DNA from: Deltaproteobacteria bacterium | Lineage (GTDB): Bacteria > Desulfobacterota > Syntrophia > Syntrophales > UBA5619 | Direction of reading: 5' to 3' | DNA: 8,684 bases | Assembly (NCBI GenBank): GCA_026388365.1 | Contig: JAPLJW010000038.1 | Span: 1-8,684 of the forward strand | Part shown: positions 1 to 6,595 of the stretch, piece by piece | Layout of the letters: the number at the start of each line of letters is the position of its first letter | Position numbering within the stretch: the first letter of the stretch is position 1 | Made by a program: the position numbers and the translations under genes | The notes under the pieces: generated by a model | What the model was told of the DNA's origin: nothing | The model's database searches: none | Seen by the model: only the letters and a program-made list of their open reading frames with translations

Positions 1-930
1 ATCATCATCCAGCGCGTGAAGGATGCGGAGCGGGACAACATCTATGATGAGTATCACACCAAGAAAGGGGAGCTGTCCAACGGTTTCGTCCAGCGGTTCG
101 AAGGTGGAAACATCATCGTGAATCTGGGACGCACCGAAGGGATCATCCCCGTTTCGGAACAGATCTTCAAGGAATCCTACAAACGCGGAGAGCGGATCCG
201 GGCCTTTATCTGCGAGGTCAAGAAGATCACGAAGGGTCCCCAGATCATCCTCTCCCGGACCCATCCCGGTTTTATCAAGGCCCTCTTCGATGTGGAGGTT
301 CCCGAAATCTCGGAGGGGTTGATCGAGATCGTCAACGTGTCGCGGGAACCGGGGAAGCGCTCCAAGATCTCCGTCAAGAGCCGGGACAAGGATATCGACC
401 CGGTGGGCGCCTGCGTCGGCATGCGGGGGACGCGCGTCCAGAGCGTCGTCCAGGAACTCCGGGGTGAGAAGATCGATATCGTCCCCTATGCGGAGGATCA
501 GGCCAGGTATGTCTGCAGCGCCCTCTCCCCGGCGAAGGTCAACCGGGTCTTTGTTGATGACGAGAACCGGGCGATGGAGGTGATCGTCCCCGATGATCAG
601 CTTTCCCTGGCCATCGGGAGAAACGGGCAAAATGTTCGCCTGGCCGTTAAATTGACCGGATGGAAGATTGATGTCAAGAGTGAATCCACGGCCGCTTCGA
701 AGGCGGATGAGGGGTGCGAGGCCCTCATGAAAATTCCGGGAATCGGCGAGGTCACGGCGGAGCGTCTGTTCAAGGTGGGCTTGAAGAGCTTGGCCATGCT
801 GGCCGCGGCCGATGCCGAACAACTGGCGGCGATTCCCGGCGTAGGTGAGAAAACCGCTGCGACTTGGATCCAGGAGGCGGGAAAGATGATCGACCAGGAG
901 GCCGGCGGGCAAAAGGTTGTTCCGGCTTAG
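1..930 (+). CDS. nusA: Transcription termination/antitermination factor NusA (5' partial)
   Basis: NusA binds RNA polymerase near the RNA exit channel and modulates pausing, termination and antitermination. The frame is open from base 1 (IIIQRVKDAERDNIY), so the gene starts before the window. The first ATG/GTG in frame, at 16, is internal. About 110-125 residues, the RNA polymerase-binding N-terminal domain, are missing. In window residue numbers, an S1 domain covers about 20-85, KH1 about 90-165 with GMRG at 140-143, and KH2 about 170-230 with the loop GRNG at 206-209. A tandem helix-hairpin-helix tail covers about 238-300, with IPGIGEVTAERL and IPGVGEKTAA. The tail is one (HhH)2 unit, where E. 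coli has two acidic repeats of this fold. infB starts 38 bp after the stop and no ylxR-like gene lies between them. The identification is secure. Confidence 0.97.
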   Translation: MIIQRVKDAERDNIYDEYHTKKGELSNGFVQRFEGGNIIVNLGRTEGIIPVSEQIFKESYKRGERIRAFICEVKKITKGPQIILSRTHPGFIKALFDVEVPEISEGLIEIVNVSREPGKRSKISVKSRDKDIDPVGACVGMRGTRVQSVVQELRGEKIDIVPYAEDQARYVCSALSPAKVNRVFVDDENRAMEVIVPDDQLSLAIGRNGQNVRLAVKLTGWKIDVKSESTAASKADEGCEALMKIPGIGEVTAERLFKVGLKSLAMLAAADAEQLAAIPGVGEKTAATWIQEAGKMIDQEAGGQKVVPA

Positions 931-952
931 GACGTCCGATGTGAATTTGGAT

Positions 953-958
953 GGGGAG
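953..958 (+). promoter_or_regulatory. Ribosome binding site setting the infB start
   Basis: GGGGAG lies 10 bases before the ATG at 969, a good Shine-Dalgarno distance. The in-frame ATG at 951 overlaps this site and has no comparable site of its own. That supports starting IF2 at 969. Confidence 0.6.
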
Positions 959-968
959 AGTGTTGGGC

Positions 969-3710
969 ATGTCGAAAAAAAGAGTTTACGAACTGGCCAA
1001 GGAGTTGGGGCTGGAAAATCGAGAGCTGATCTCTCGCCTGGAAAAGATCGGTATTGCGGTCAAATCCCATTCAAGCACGCTCGAAGATGGGGATTTGGAG
1101 CGGATTCAGGCGGAATTGCTTTCTCCCGAACCCCGCGAGGTGGTTGAAAAGAGAATCAAGTCGACGGTGATCCGGCGGAGGGCGTTCCGCCCGCCGGTTG
1201 AGGAAGGGAGCCCTAAGGAGGGCGCGGCCGCGCCGCAGACAAAGGAGGAACCTCCTGCCGAAGAGACGCCGCGCATGGAGGCGGCTCCCGTGGAACCGGT
1301 TCCCAAGATTGCTCCCAGGGAAGCCCCGGTGAGAACGTCCATCTACCGGGAATCGCCGGTCGGCGGCGCCGCTCCCGGGCCGGTGGCGCCCCTGGAGCCT
1401 CCTCAGAAGCCGGTTTCCAAGCGGGGGCCGGCGCCCAAACCGGCGGTTGCCAAACCGGAAGCCCCGGAGGTGGCGCAGAAGGAAAAACCCGCAAAGAAAC
1501 CGGTTCCCGAAACCATTCCGAAAGCGCCGGAGCCGGAGAAGAAGCCGCTATCCGTTCAATCGCCGCCAGCCCTCGAAATCAAGCGCCCTTCCGCGGAACA
1601 GGGCAGAACCCAGCAGGCGCCTTCGGAAGCGCCGGTCCCGGCGCCGGGGGGCAGAAAAGAATTCCCCCGCAGACCGGATCTGAAGATCGTCAAGGATACC
1701 GGGAAAGGGGTTCCTCCTCGCCCGGAAAAGCCCGACCGGCAGCCGGAAGCGGATAGATCGAGGAAGAAGGGTGGAAAAGCGCCCGTTGAGGTCCTGATGG
1801 GCGAAGCGCCGCCGCGCAAAAAGGCCTTCATCAAGAAACTGATCGACCGGAAGGGTCGGCAGATCGACGTCGAGCGGCAGGAACGGTCGTCGAAATGGCG
1901 TGAAGAGAAGAAGGCCGCGCCGGTCAAGATGCAGAAGACCCTGATCACCACGCCGAAGGCGATCAAGAGGAGGATCCGCGTGGACGAGGCGATCAGCGTC
2001 GGAGAACTGGCCAAGAGGATGGGCGTCAAGGCGTCCGAGGTGATCAACAAACTGATCGGCCTGGGCCTCATGGTGACCATCAACCAGGCGATCGATTGCG
2101 ATACCGCCACGCTGATCGGCGCCGATTTTGGCTATCAGGTGGAGGCGGCGCAAAATGAGCGCGAAGAGACCTTGCAGAGAACCGAGAATTCTCCGGAGCA
2201 TTTGAAGCCCCGGGCGCCGGTTGTTACCATCATGGGCCACGTGGATCACGGCAAGACGTCGCTCCTGGACGCGATCCGGCAGACGAACGTGATCGACGGC
2301 GAGGCGGGCGGGATCACCCAGGCCATCGGCGCCTACCATGTCCACATCAAGGGGAGGGATATCGTCTTTCTGGATACGCCGGGCCATGAGGCCTTCACGG
2401 CCATGAGGGCAAGGGGGGCCCAGGTGACGGACATCGTCGTCCTGGTTGTCGCCGCCGATGACGGCGTCATGGGACAGACCGTGGAGGCGATCAACCATGC
2501 GCGGGTGGCGGAGGTTCCCATCATCGTAGCCATCAACAAGATCGACAAGCCGGGCGCCGATCCGGGGAAGATCCGCCAGGCCCTGACCGAATACAACCTG
2601 CTGTCGGAGGATTGGGGCGGCGAAACCATCTTCTGCGAGGTGTCGGCGAAGAAAAAGCAGGGGATCGAGGAACTCCTGGAGATGATCCTTCTGCAGGCCG
2701 ACGTCATGGAACTCAAGGCCGATCCCGACCGGCCCGCCCGCGGCGTCATCATCGAAGCGAAACTGGACCGGGGCCGGGGGCCGGTGGCGACCGTCCTGAT
2801 CCAGGAGGGCACGCTGCGCGAGGGGGACGCCTTCGTCTCCAAGATGGAATTCGGCCGGGTCCGGGCGATGATCGACGATCAGGGACAGCGGATCAGCGAA
2901 GCCGGACCCGCGATGCCGGTGGAGGTCATCGGTTTCTCGCGGGTTCCCCAGGTCAGCACGGAATTCATCTGCGTCGAGGATGAGAAAAAGGCCCGCAGCA
3001 TCGGCGAATACTGGATCCGGAAGGAAAGGGAGAGAGAACTCTCCGTCTCCTCCAAGATCACACTGGAACAGCTCTATCAGCGGATGAAGGAGGGGGTCAA
3101 GGAACTCAACGTCATCCTCAAGGCGGACGTCCAGGGTTCCATCGAGGCCCTGATCGACGCCCTGAACAAGCTCTCCACGGAGGAAATCAAGCTGAAGATC
3201 ATCCACAGCTCCACAGGGACGATCACGGAAACCGATGTCATGCTGGCCTCGGCCTCCGATGCGGTCATCATCGGCTTCAACGTCCGTCCCGACGCCCGCG
3301 TGGTAGAGGTGGCCGAGCAGGAAAGGGTGGATATCAAACTCTATGATATCATCTACAATGTGATTGCCGATGTAAGGGCCGCCATGGAAGGTCTCCTGGA
3401 GCCGATCTTCAAGGAGGTCGTCCAGGGACGCGCCGAGGTGCGGGAGATCTTCCGGGTGCCCAAGATCGGGGCCATCGCCGGGAGTTATGTGACGGACGGC
3501 AAGGTCACCCGGGCGGCCGGTCTCCGGCTGCTTCGGGACGGCGTGGTCGTCTATGAGGGCCGGATCGCCTCCCTGAGGCGGTTCAAGGACGATGCAAAGG
3601 AGGTGGCCGCGGGTTTCGAGTGCGGCATCGGCATCGAAGGGTTCAACGATATCCGGGTGGCGGATGTCATCGAGGCCTACGTCAAGGAGCAGATCGAGAG
3701 AAAACTATAA
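969..3710 (+). CDS. infB: Translation initiation factor IF-2
   Basis: IF2 is the GTPase that places fMet-tRNA on the 30S subunit and promotes 50S joining. I start it at ATG 969 ([16 protein letters not shown], the usual IF2 N-terminus) rather than ATG 951, giving 913 residues. In order there is an IF2_N domain at 1-50; a low-complexity Pro/Ala/Lys/Glu linker at about 65-310; a second IF2_N-like domain at about 340-390 ([20 protein letters not shown]); and the G domain with GHVDHGKT 423-430, DTPGHE 469-474, NKID 523-526 and a following SAK motif. Next come an EF-Tu-like barrel at about 600-690, domain C1 from about 715 ([13 protein letters not shown]) and domain C2, which binds fMet-tRNA, from about 825 ([15 protein letters not shown]). 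All GTPase motifs are intact. The linker makes it longer than the 890-residue E. coli protein. A 207-bp gap separates it from ylxP. Confidence 0.98.
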   Translation: MSKKRVYELAKELGLENRELISRLEKIGIAVKSHSSTLEDGDLERIQAELLSPEPREVVEKRIKSTVIRRRAFRPPVEEGSPKEGAAAPQTKEEPPAEETPRMEAAPVEPVPKIAPREAPVRTSIYRESPVGGAAPGPVAPLEPPQKPVSKRGPAPKPAVAKPEAPEVAQKEKPAKKPVPETIPKAPEPEKKPLSVQSPPALEIKRPSAEQGRTQQAPSEAPVPAPGGRKEFPRRPDLKIVKDTGKGVPPRPEKPDRQPEADRSRKKGGKAPVEVLMGEAPPRKKAFIKKLIDRKGRQIDVERQERSSKWREEKKAAPVKMQKTLITTPKAIKRRIRVDEAISVGELAKRMGVKASEVINKLIGLGLMVTINQAIDCDTATLIGADFGYQVEAAQNEREETLQRTENSPEHLKPRAPVVTIMGHVDHGKTSLLDAIRQTNVIDGEAGGITQAIGAYHVHIKGRDIVFLDTPGHEAFTAMRARGAQVTDIVVLVVAADDGVMGQTVEAINHARVAEVPIIVAINKIDKPGADPGKIRQALTEYNLLSEDWGGETIFCEVSAKKKQGIEELLEMILLQADVMELKADPDRPARGVIIEAKLDRGRGPVATVLIQEGTLREGDAFVSKMEFGRVRAMIDDQGQRISEAGPAMPVEVIGFSRVPQVSTEFICVEDEKKARSIGEYWIRKERERELSVSSKITLEQLYQRMKEGVKELNVILKADVQGSIEALIDALNKLSTEEIKLKIIHSSTGTITETDVMLASASDAVIIGFNVRPDARVVEVAEQERVDIKLYDIIYNVIADVRAAMEGLLEPIFKEVVQGRAEVREIFRVPKIGAIAGSYVTDGKVTRAAGLRLLRDGVVVYEGRIASLRRFKDDAKEVAAGFECGIGIEGFNDIRVADVIEAYVKEQIERKL

Positions 3711-3713
3711 TTT

Positions 3714-3753
3714 GGGATCACTGTAAATCGTGATCCCGGGATCATGATTTACA
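3714..3753. repeat. Overlapping inverted repeats after infB
   Basis: Two hairpins that exclude each other share one arm. The first pairs GGGATCAC (3714-3721) with GTGATCCC (3730-3737) around an 8-base loop. The second pairs TGTAAATCGTGATCCC (3722-3737) with GGGATCATGATTTACA (3738-3753), a 32-bp palindrome with one mismatch (G·U in RNA) and no spacer. It begins 4 bp after the infB stop. No T-run follows, so it does not look like a classic intrinsic terminator. It might be an mRNA-end stabiliser, a repeat element or a protein-binding site; the sequence does not decide. Confidence 0.75.
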
Positions 3754-3783
3754 ATATGAGAGCTTTGAAAAATACCCTTACTT

Positions 3784-3811
3784 TGTCATTCCCGCGTAGG
3801 CGGGAATCCAG
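3784..3811 (+). repeat. REP-like hairpin, left copy
   Basis: An 8-bp stem ATTCCCGC/GCGGGAAT closes on the loop GTAG. The core fits ATTCCC-N8-GGGAAT, the core pattern of neisserial dRS3, and similar GTCATTCCCGCG palindromes recur between genes in many proteobacteria. It is an inverted partner of 3827-3854, with 23 of 28 positions identical after reverse complement. Confidence 0.8.
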
Positions 3812-3826
3812 AAGGTCTTGAAAGGG

Positions 3827-3854
3827 CTTGATTCCTGCTTTCGCAGGAATGACA
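3827..3854 (-). repeat. REP-like hairpin, right copy (inverted)
   Basis: The stem ATTCCTGC/GCAGGAAT closes on the loop TTTC. Read on the minus strand it matches the left copy except at five positions. Two of those differences are compensatory: a C-G pair in the left stem is a T-A pair here, so the hairpin is kept. The two copies can also pair with each other across the 15-bp spacer 3812-3826. Confidence 0.8.
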
Positions 3855-3917
3855 ATTTGCCGCATTTCAGAAGTAATTCAAAGCTCTCAATATGCGCAAA
3901 GGCATCCGGGTATCAAT

Positions 3918-4256
3918 ATGGTTGTCGGAACGGGTCTCATCGATCTTCGGATTTCCGGATGCGGTTCCTTGAAGGAGAAACGCGGCGTTCTGAGCCGCAT
4001 CCTCCGGCGGACGCAGAATGAGTTCAATGTCTCGATCGCGGAGGTCGGCGACAACGACCACTGGAAAAAGGCCCGAATCGGTTTTTGCGTGGTGGGGAAC
4101 GACAAACCCTACATCAACGCCAAGGTAGATCATATCCTCCGTTTTGTCGATCAATTGGGGCTCGCGGAGGTGGTCCGGAGCCGGATCGAAATAGCAAGCT
4201 TTTCCGATCTGACGGAAGGATCGGAACCGGAGTTCGAAGAAGGAAAGTATGAATAG
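3918..4256 (+). CDS. ylxP: DUF503 / YlxP-family protein
   Basis: This is a small conserved protein found in rbfA-infB clusters of many bacteria. Its biochemical function is not established; the steady location with rbfA and infB suggests a role linked to ribosomes. I start it at ATG 3918, giving 112 residues: MVVGTGLIDLRISGCGSLKE, then KRGVLSRILRR, FNVSIAEVGDNDHWKKARIG and a C-terminal helix region. The GSLKEKR and NVSIAEVG...W segments are typical of DUF503. The C-terminal tail (EGSEPEFEEGKYE) is acidic. The frame stays open back to ATG 3828, but those 30 codons read through the REP hairpin (MIPAFAGMT) and are not family sequence. The ribosome binding site is poor: AAAGG at 3898-3902 is 15 bases from the start. 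Its end overlaps rbfA by 8 bases. Confidence 0.9.
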   Translation: MVVGTGLIDLRISGCGSLKEKRGVLSRILRRTQNEFNVSIAEVGDNDHWKKARIGFCVVGNDKPYINAKVDHILRFVDQLGLAEVVRSRIEIASFSDLTEGSEPEFEEGKYE

Positions 4257-4626
4257 CTTCAAAAGGGCGGACCGTGTGGCCGACCTCATCCGAATGGAGA
4301 TCTCCGATCTTCTGCTCAAGCAGGTTCGGGACCCGCGGATCGGTTCCGTGACGATCACCGGCGTGAAGGTCACCGATGATCTGCGGACGGCGCGGATCTT
4401 TTTCGTCGAACTGGGGAAGGATCAATGCAGCGAAGGGGTCCAGGCCGGGCTCGGGAAGGCGGCGGGGTTCCTGAGACGGGAGCTGGGTCGCAGGATTCAG
4501 CTTCGTTGCATTCCGGAGCTGTTGTTTTCCTATGATCCGTCCTTTGCATACGGGAACCGGATCGAGCAACTGATTTCGGAGATTCACCGGGAAGAGGGGG
4601 AGGGGGCTCATGCTCCGGAGGATTAG
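4249..4626 (+). CDS. rbfA: 30S ribosome-binding factor RbfA
   Basis: RbfA binds the maturing 30S subunit, helps 16S rRNA 5'-end processing and matters for growth in the cold. The 125-residue product begins MNSFKRADRVADLIRMEISD and contains DPRIGSVTITGVKVTDDLRTA and the later IPELLFSYDPS segment, all typical of RbfA. It is a single KH-like domain covering nearly the whole protein. AAGFLR, at about residues 71-76, fits the AxG helix kink of this family. The start lies inside the end of ylxP (AAGGA at 4240-4244 as ribosome binding site) and the end overlaps nrnA by 17 bases, so translation of the three genes is probably coupled. Length and ends are normal. Confidence 0.96.
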   Translation: MNSFKRADRVADLIRMEISDLLLKQVRDPRIGSVTITGVKVTDDLRTARIFFVELGKDQCSEGVQAGLGKAAGFLRRELGRRIQLRCIPELLFSYDPSFAYGNRIEQLISEIHREEGEGAHAPED

Positions 4627-5572
4627 CGAACGGATCGGCCGGCACCGGGTATTTCTGATCACGGCCCATGAGCGGCTGGACGGGGATGCCCTCGGTTCGG
4701 AACTGGCCCTTGGCCTGATGCTGAAAAGCCTGGGGAAAGAGGTTGTCGTTTACAATCAGGACCCGACGCCGGGGAATTACCTTTTTCTCCCGGGAAGCGA
4801 CCGAATCGTCCATGAGCTTCCCCCGATCGGGCCTTTCGAGGTCGCCTTTGTTCTGGATTGCGGCGAATTGAATCGGGTCGGGAGGGAATCGGCCCGGATC
4901 GGGACAATCCCGGACCTTGTCAACATCGATCATCACGTCTCCAACGGGGGGTTCTGCGACGTCCGGCTGATCGATCCGCAGGCGAGTTCGACGGGGGAGC
5001 TGATCTTCCGTCTCGTCCGGGACATGAATCTCACGGTGACCGGCGAGATGGCGACATGCCTCTATACGGCGATCCTGACGGATACGGGTGGTTTCCGTTA
5101 CGGAAACACCAACCGGGGCGCCCTTCTCACCGCGGCGGATCTGGTGGCCGGCGGCGCCGATCCCCAGTGGATCTCGGAAAATGTCTATGAATCGGATCCG
5201 CCGGCCAGGATCCGTTTGCTGGCGGCGATTCTCCCCACGCTTCGCGTCGAGGAGGGGGGCCGGGTCGGTTCGCTTATCGTGACGCAGAAGGCGCTGGCCG
5301 ATGCCGGGGCGCTTCCGGAGCATACCGAAAGGTTCGTCGATCTGCCCCGGTCCATCCGCGGGGTCGAGATCGCCATCCTGTACTCGGAGCTTCCGGATGG
5401 GCGTTACAAGCTGAGCCTGCGATCGAAGGGGAAAATCAATGTGGAACGCGTGGCGCGCGCCTTCGGCGGCGGAGGCCATATCAATGCCTCCGGTTGCTTG
5501 GCGGAGGGGGAACAACCGGAGATCCGCAGGAAGGTCATCGAGGCGATCCGGACGTCCGCCGCAAAACCATGA
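4610..5572 (+). CDS. nrnA: DHH/DHHA1 nanoRNase and pAp phosphatase
   Basis: NrnA-type enzymes degrade 2-5 nt RNAs to mononucleotides and dephosphorylate 3'-phosphoadenosine 5'-phosphate, using manganese. The 320-residue protein has the metal-site motifs in order: HERLDGDALGS (H20, D24, D26), VLDCGE (D83), NIDHHVSN (D107, H108, H109) and TDTGGFR (D158). The DHHA1 substrate-binding domain follows, with GGGGHINASG starting at residue 286. The first motif reads ERLDGD where NPDGD is more common, but the metal-binding Asp residues are kept. The G-rich stretch at 4594-4606, inside rbfA, contains the ribosome binding site. Proteobacteria with oligoribonuclease Orn usually lack NrnA, so this protein may be the sole nanoRNase here, which is an inference. 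It completes the RNA decay begun by PNPase, encoded downstream. Confidence 0.93.
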   Translation: MLRRISERIGRHRVFLITAHERLDGDALGSELALGLMLKSLGKEVVVYNQDPTPGNYLFLPGSDRIVHELPPIGPFEVAFVLDCGELNRVGRESARIGTIPDLVNIDHHVSNGGFCDVRLIDPQASSTGELIFRLVRDMNLTVTGEMATCLYTAILTDTGGFRYGNTNRGALLTAADLVAGGADPQWISENVYESDPPARIRLLAAILPTLRVEEGGRVGSLIVTQKALADAGALPEHTERFVDLPRSIRGVEIAILYSELPDGRYKLSLRSKGKINVERVARAFGGGGHINASGCLAEGEQPEIRRKVIEAIRTSAAKP

Positions 5573-5574
5573 GA

Positions 5575-5602
5575 GACCTTTGCGCAATTTCCAATAAAGG
5601 TC
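5575..5602 (+). promoter_or_regulatory. Inverted repeat covering the truB ribosome binding site
   Basis: GACCTTT (5575-5581) is the exact reverse complement of AAAGGTC (5596-5602), with a 14-base loop. The right arm holds AAAGG (5596-5600), the likely Shine-Dalgarno of truB, 6 bases before its ATG. The left arm starts 2 bases after the nrnA stop. When folded, the site would be hidden, so truB translation could depend on ribosomes arriving from nrnA. A 7-bp stem could also arise by chance. Confidence 0.45.
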
Positions 5603-5606
5603 CCGC

Positions 5607-6560
5607 ATGAACGGGGTTGTTGTCATCGACAAGCCGTCGGGGCCGACCTCCCGGGATGTTGTGGAGGAGGTCAGGCAGGCGCTTGGGGTCCGTAAGGCGG
5701 GGCATACGGGGACCCTCGATCCGCTGGCGACCGGCGTCCTTCCCGTCTGCATCAATGAGGCGACGAAGCTGGTCCAGTTCCTGGCGCTGGACAGCAAGGA
5801 GTATCGGGCAACCCTTCTGCTGGGGGTCCGAACCGATACCCTCGATACCGAGGGCGTCGTCCTCACCCGGGAAGAGCCCCGCGTGACCCGGGAACAGGTC
5901 GAGGCGGCGCTGAACGGTCTGACGGGGAGGCGCAAGCAGGTTCCGCCCCGTTACTCGGCGGTGAAGGTCCGGGGGAAGGCCCTTTACGACTGGACGCGCC
6001 GGGGGATCGCCGTCGAGGCGACGGCGCGGGAGGTGGAGATTTACGACACCCGGATCGAGAAGATCGATCTCCCCGAAGTGACCTTTGCGGTCTCCTGTTC
6101 GAAGGGCACCTACATCCGCTCTCTCTGCGCGGAGGCGGGGGAGACGCTCGGTTGCGGGGGCTGCATGTCTGCCCTGCGCCGGACGCGCAGCGGCAACTTC
6201 CGCGAGGAGGCAGCCGTAAGCCTGGAAGGTTTGACGGGAGAGCAAAAGCGGGAACGGCTGTCGGCGCACCTGTTGCCGCTGGCGGAACTCCTGCCCGACC
6301 TTGCCGTCATTGATGTGGATTTGCCGCTGGCGGAAAGATTGTGGAACGGGTATCAGCCGGACGGCGAAGTTCTGACCCGTTATCATATTCCTTTTCTTGT
6401 CGCTGGAGATGTGATAAAAATCACACTGCAGGATAGGCATCTGGTAGCCGTCGCCCGGATGCTCTGTGCATCGGACGAACTAAGTTCGTGGGGGGAGAAG
6501 AGACAGGCGGTCAAGATTTTAAGGGTATTGAACGATGGAACGAGGGGCCAAAGGCCCTGA
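5607..6560 (+). CDS. truB: tRNA pseudouridine(55) synthase TruB
   Basis: TruB converts U55 in the T-loop of tRNAs to pseudouridine and acts as a tRNA chaperone. The 317-residue protein starts NGVVVIDKPSGPTSRDVV after its Met. It carries the catalytic motif GHTGTLDPLATGVL with the nucleophile D38, then KQVPPRYSAVKVRGKALY (the KxxPPxxSAxKxxGxxxY motif) at about 110-127 and SKGTYIRSL at about 170-178. A PUA-like C-terminal region covers about residues 240-310 (LWNGYQPDG...GDVIKITLQDRHLVAVARML). The start is supported by AAAGG six bases upstream. It follows nrnA by 34 bp and is intact. The last part, from about 6375 to 6430, is more AT-rich than the rest and contains a TGTGA-N6-TCACA palindrome. 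Confidence 0.97.
   Translation: MNGVVVIDKPSGPTSRDVVEEVRQALGVRKAGHTGTLDPLATGVLPVCINEATKLVQFLALDSKEYRATLLLGVRTDTLDTEGVVLTREEPRVTREQVEAALNGLTGRRKQVPPRYSAVKVRGKALYDWTRRGIAVEATAREVEIYDTRIEKIDLPEVTFAVSCSKGTYIRSLCAEAGETLGCGGCMSALRRTRSGNFREEAAVSLEGLTGEQKRERLSAHLLPLAELLPDLAVIDVDLPLAERLWNGYQPDGEVLTRYHIPFLVAGDVIKITLQDRHLVAVARMLCASDELSSWGEKRQAVKILRVLNDGTRGQRP
6410..6425. promoter_or_regulatory. CRP-consensus-like palindrome inside truB
   Basis: TGTGATAAAAATCACA matches TGTGA-N6-TCACA, the core consensus of E. coli CRP, with both half-sites exact. It lies in a locally AT-rich part of truB, 171 bp before the GTG of rpsO. I could not find a convincing promoter beside it. It may be an intragenic operator or chance, since it also encodes ordinary TruB residues (GDVIKITL). 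Confidence 0.25.
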
Positions 6561-6580
6561 TACTTGCGCGATTGACTTAA

Positions 6581-6586
6581 GGGAGG
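6581..6586 (+). promoter_or_regulatory. Ribosome binding site setting the rpsO start
   Basis: GGGAGG ends directly before the ATG at 6587, which is too close to serve it. It lies 9 bases before the in-frame GTG at 6596, a workable distance. This favours GTG 6596 as the start of S15. Confidence 0.6.
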
Positions 6587-6595
6587 ATGAGAGCA

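Larger units (their letters stand above)
3759..3887. mobile_element. MITE-like element with terminal inverted repeats
   Basis: This 129-bp non-coding segment starts with AGAGCTTTGAA (3759-3769) and ends with its exact reverse complement TTCAAAGCTCT (3877-3887). It is flanked on both sides by CAATATG (3752-3758 and 3888-3894), as expected for a 7-bp target-site duplication. It has no transposase gene and carries two facing REP-like hairpins. Short length, terminal inverted repeats and a direct flanking repeat are the signature of a miniature inverted-repeat transposable element, or of a REP-type element spread by an enzyme encoded elsewhere. I do not recognise the family. Short ORFs across it are translations of the palindromes, not genes. 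Confidence 0.6.

Noticed and set aside
1548..3206. A 552-codon open frame on the minus strand opposite infB
   Set aside because: It is a mirror of the GC-rich codon pattern of infB. Its translation is rich in Arg, Asp, Leu, His and Pro, shows no recognisable domain, and the sense frame has every IF2 motif.
3748..3776. Possible promoter TTTACA then AATACC with a 17-base gap
   Set aside because: The -10 region does not resemble TATAAT, and the -35 match falls in the palindrome arm. It is too weak to list.
3818..3917. Short reading frames giving GLDSCFRRNDN or MIPAFAGMT peptides, including a longer ylxP start at 3828
   Set aside because: These peptides are the familiar translations of GTCATTCCCGCG-type palindromes and appear wherever such repeats are read through. 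The DUF503 family sequence begins at 3918.
4370..5935. A 521-codon open frame on the minus strand opposite rbfA, nrnA and truB
   Set aside because: It spans parts of three well-recognised genes and their gaps on the other strand. Its Arg/Pro/Asp/Ser-rich translation has no motif. It is an artefact of high GC at third positions.
6475..6489. Small hairpin ACGAAC-TAA-GTTCGT near the end of truB
   Set aside because: It has a 6-bp stem, lies inside coding sequence and has no T-run. It is easily expected by chance.
6545..6557. GGGCC-AAA-GGCCC hairpin over the truB end as a terminator or S15 control element
   Set aside because: The stem is 5 bp, no T-run follows, and no pseudoknot resembling the E. 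coli rpsO operator could be traced.
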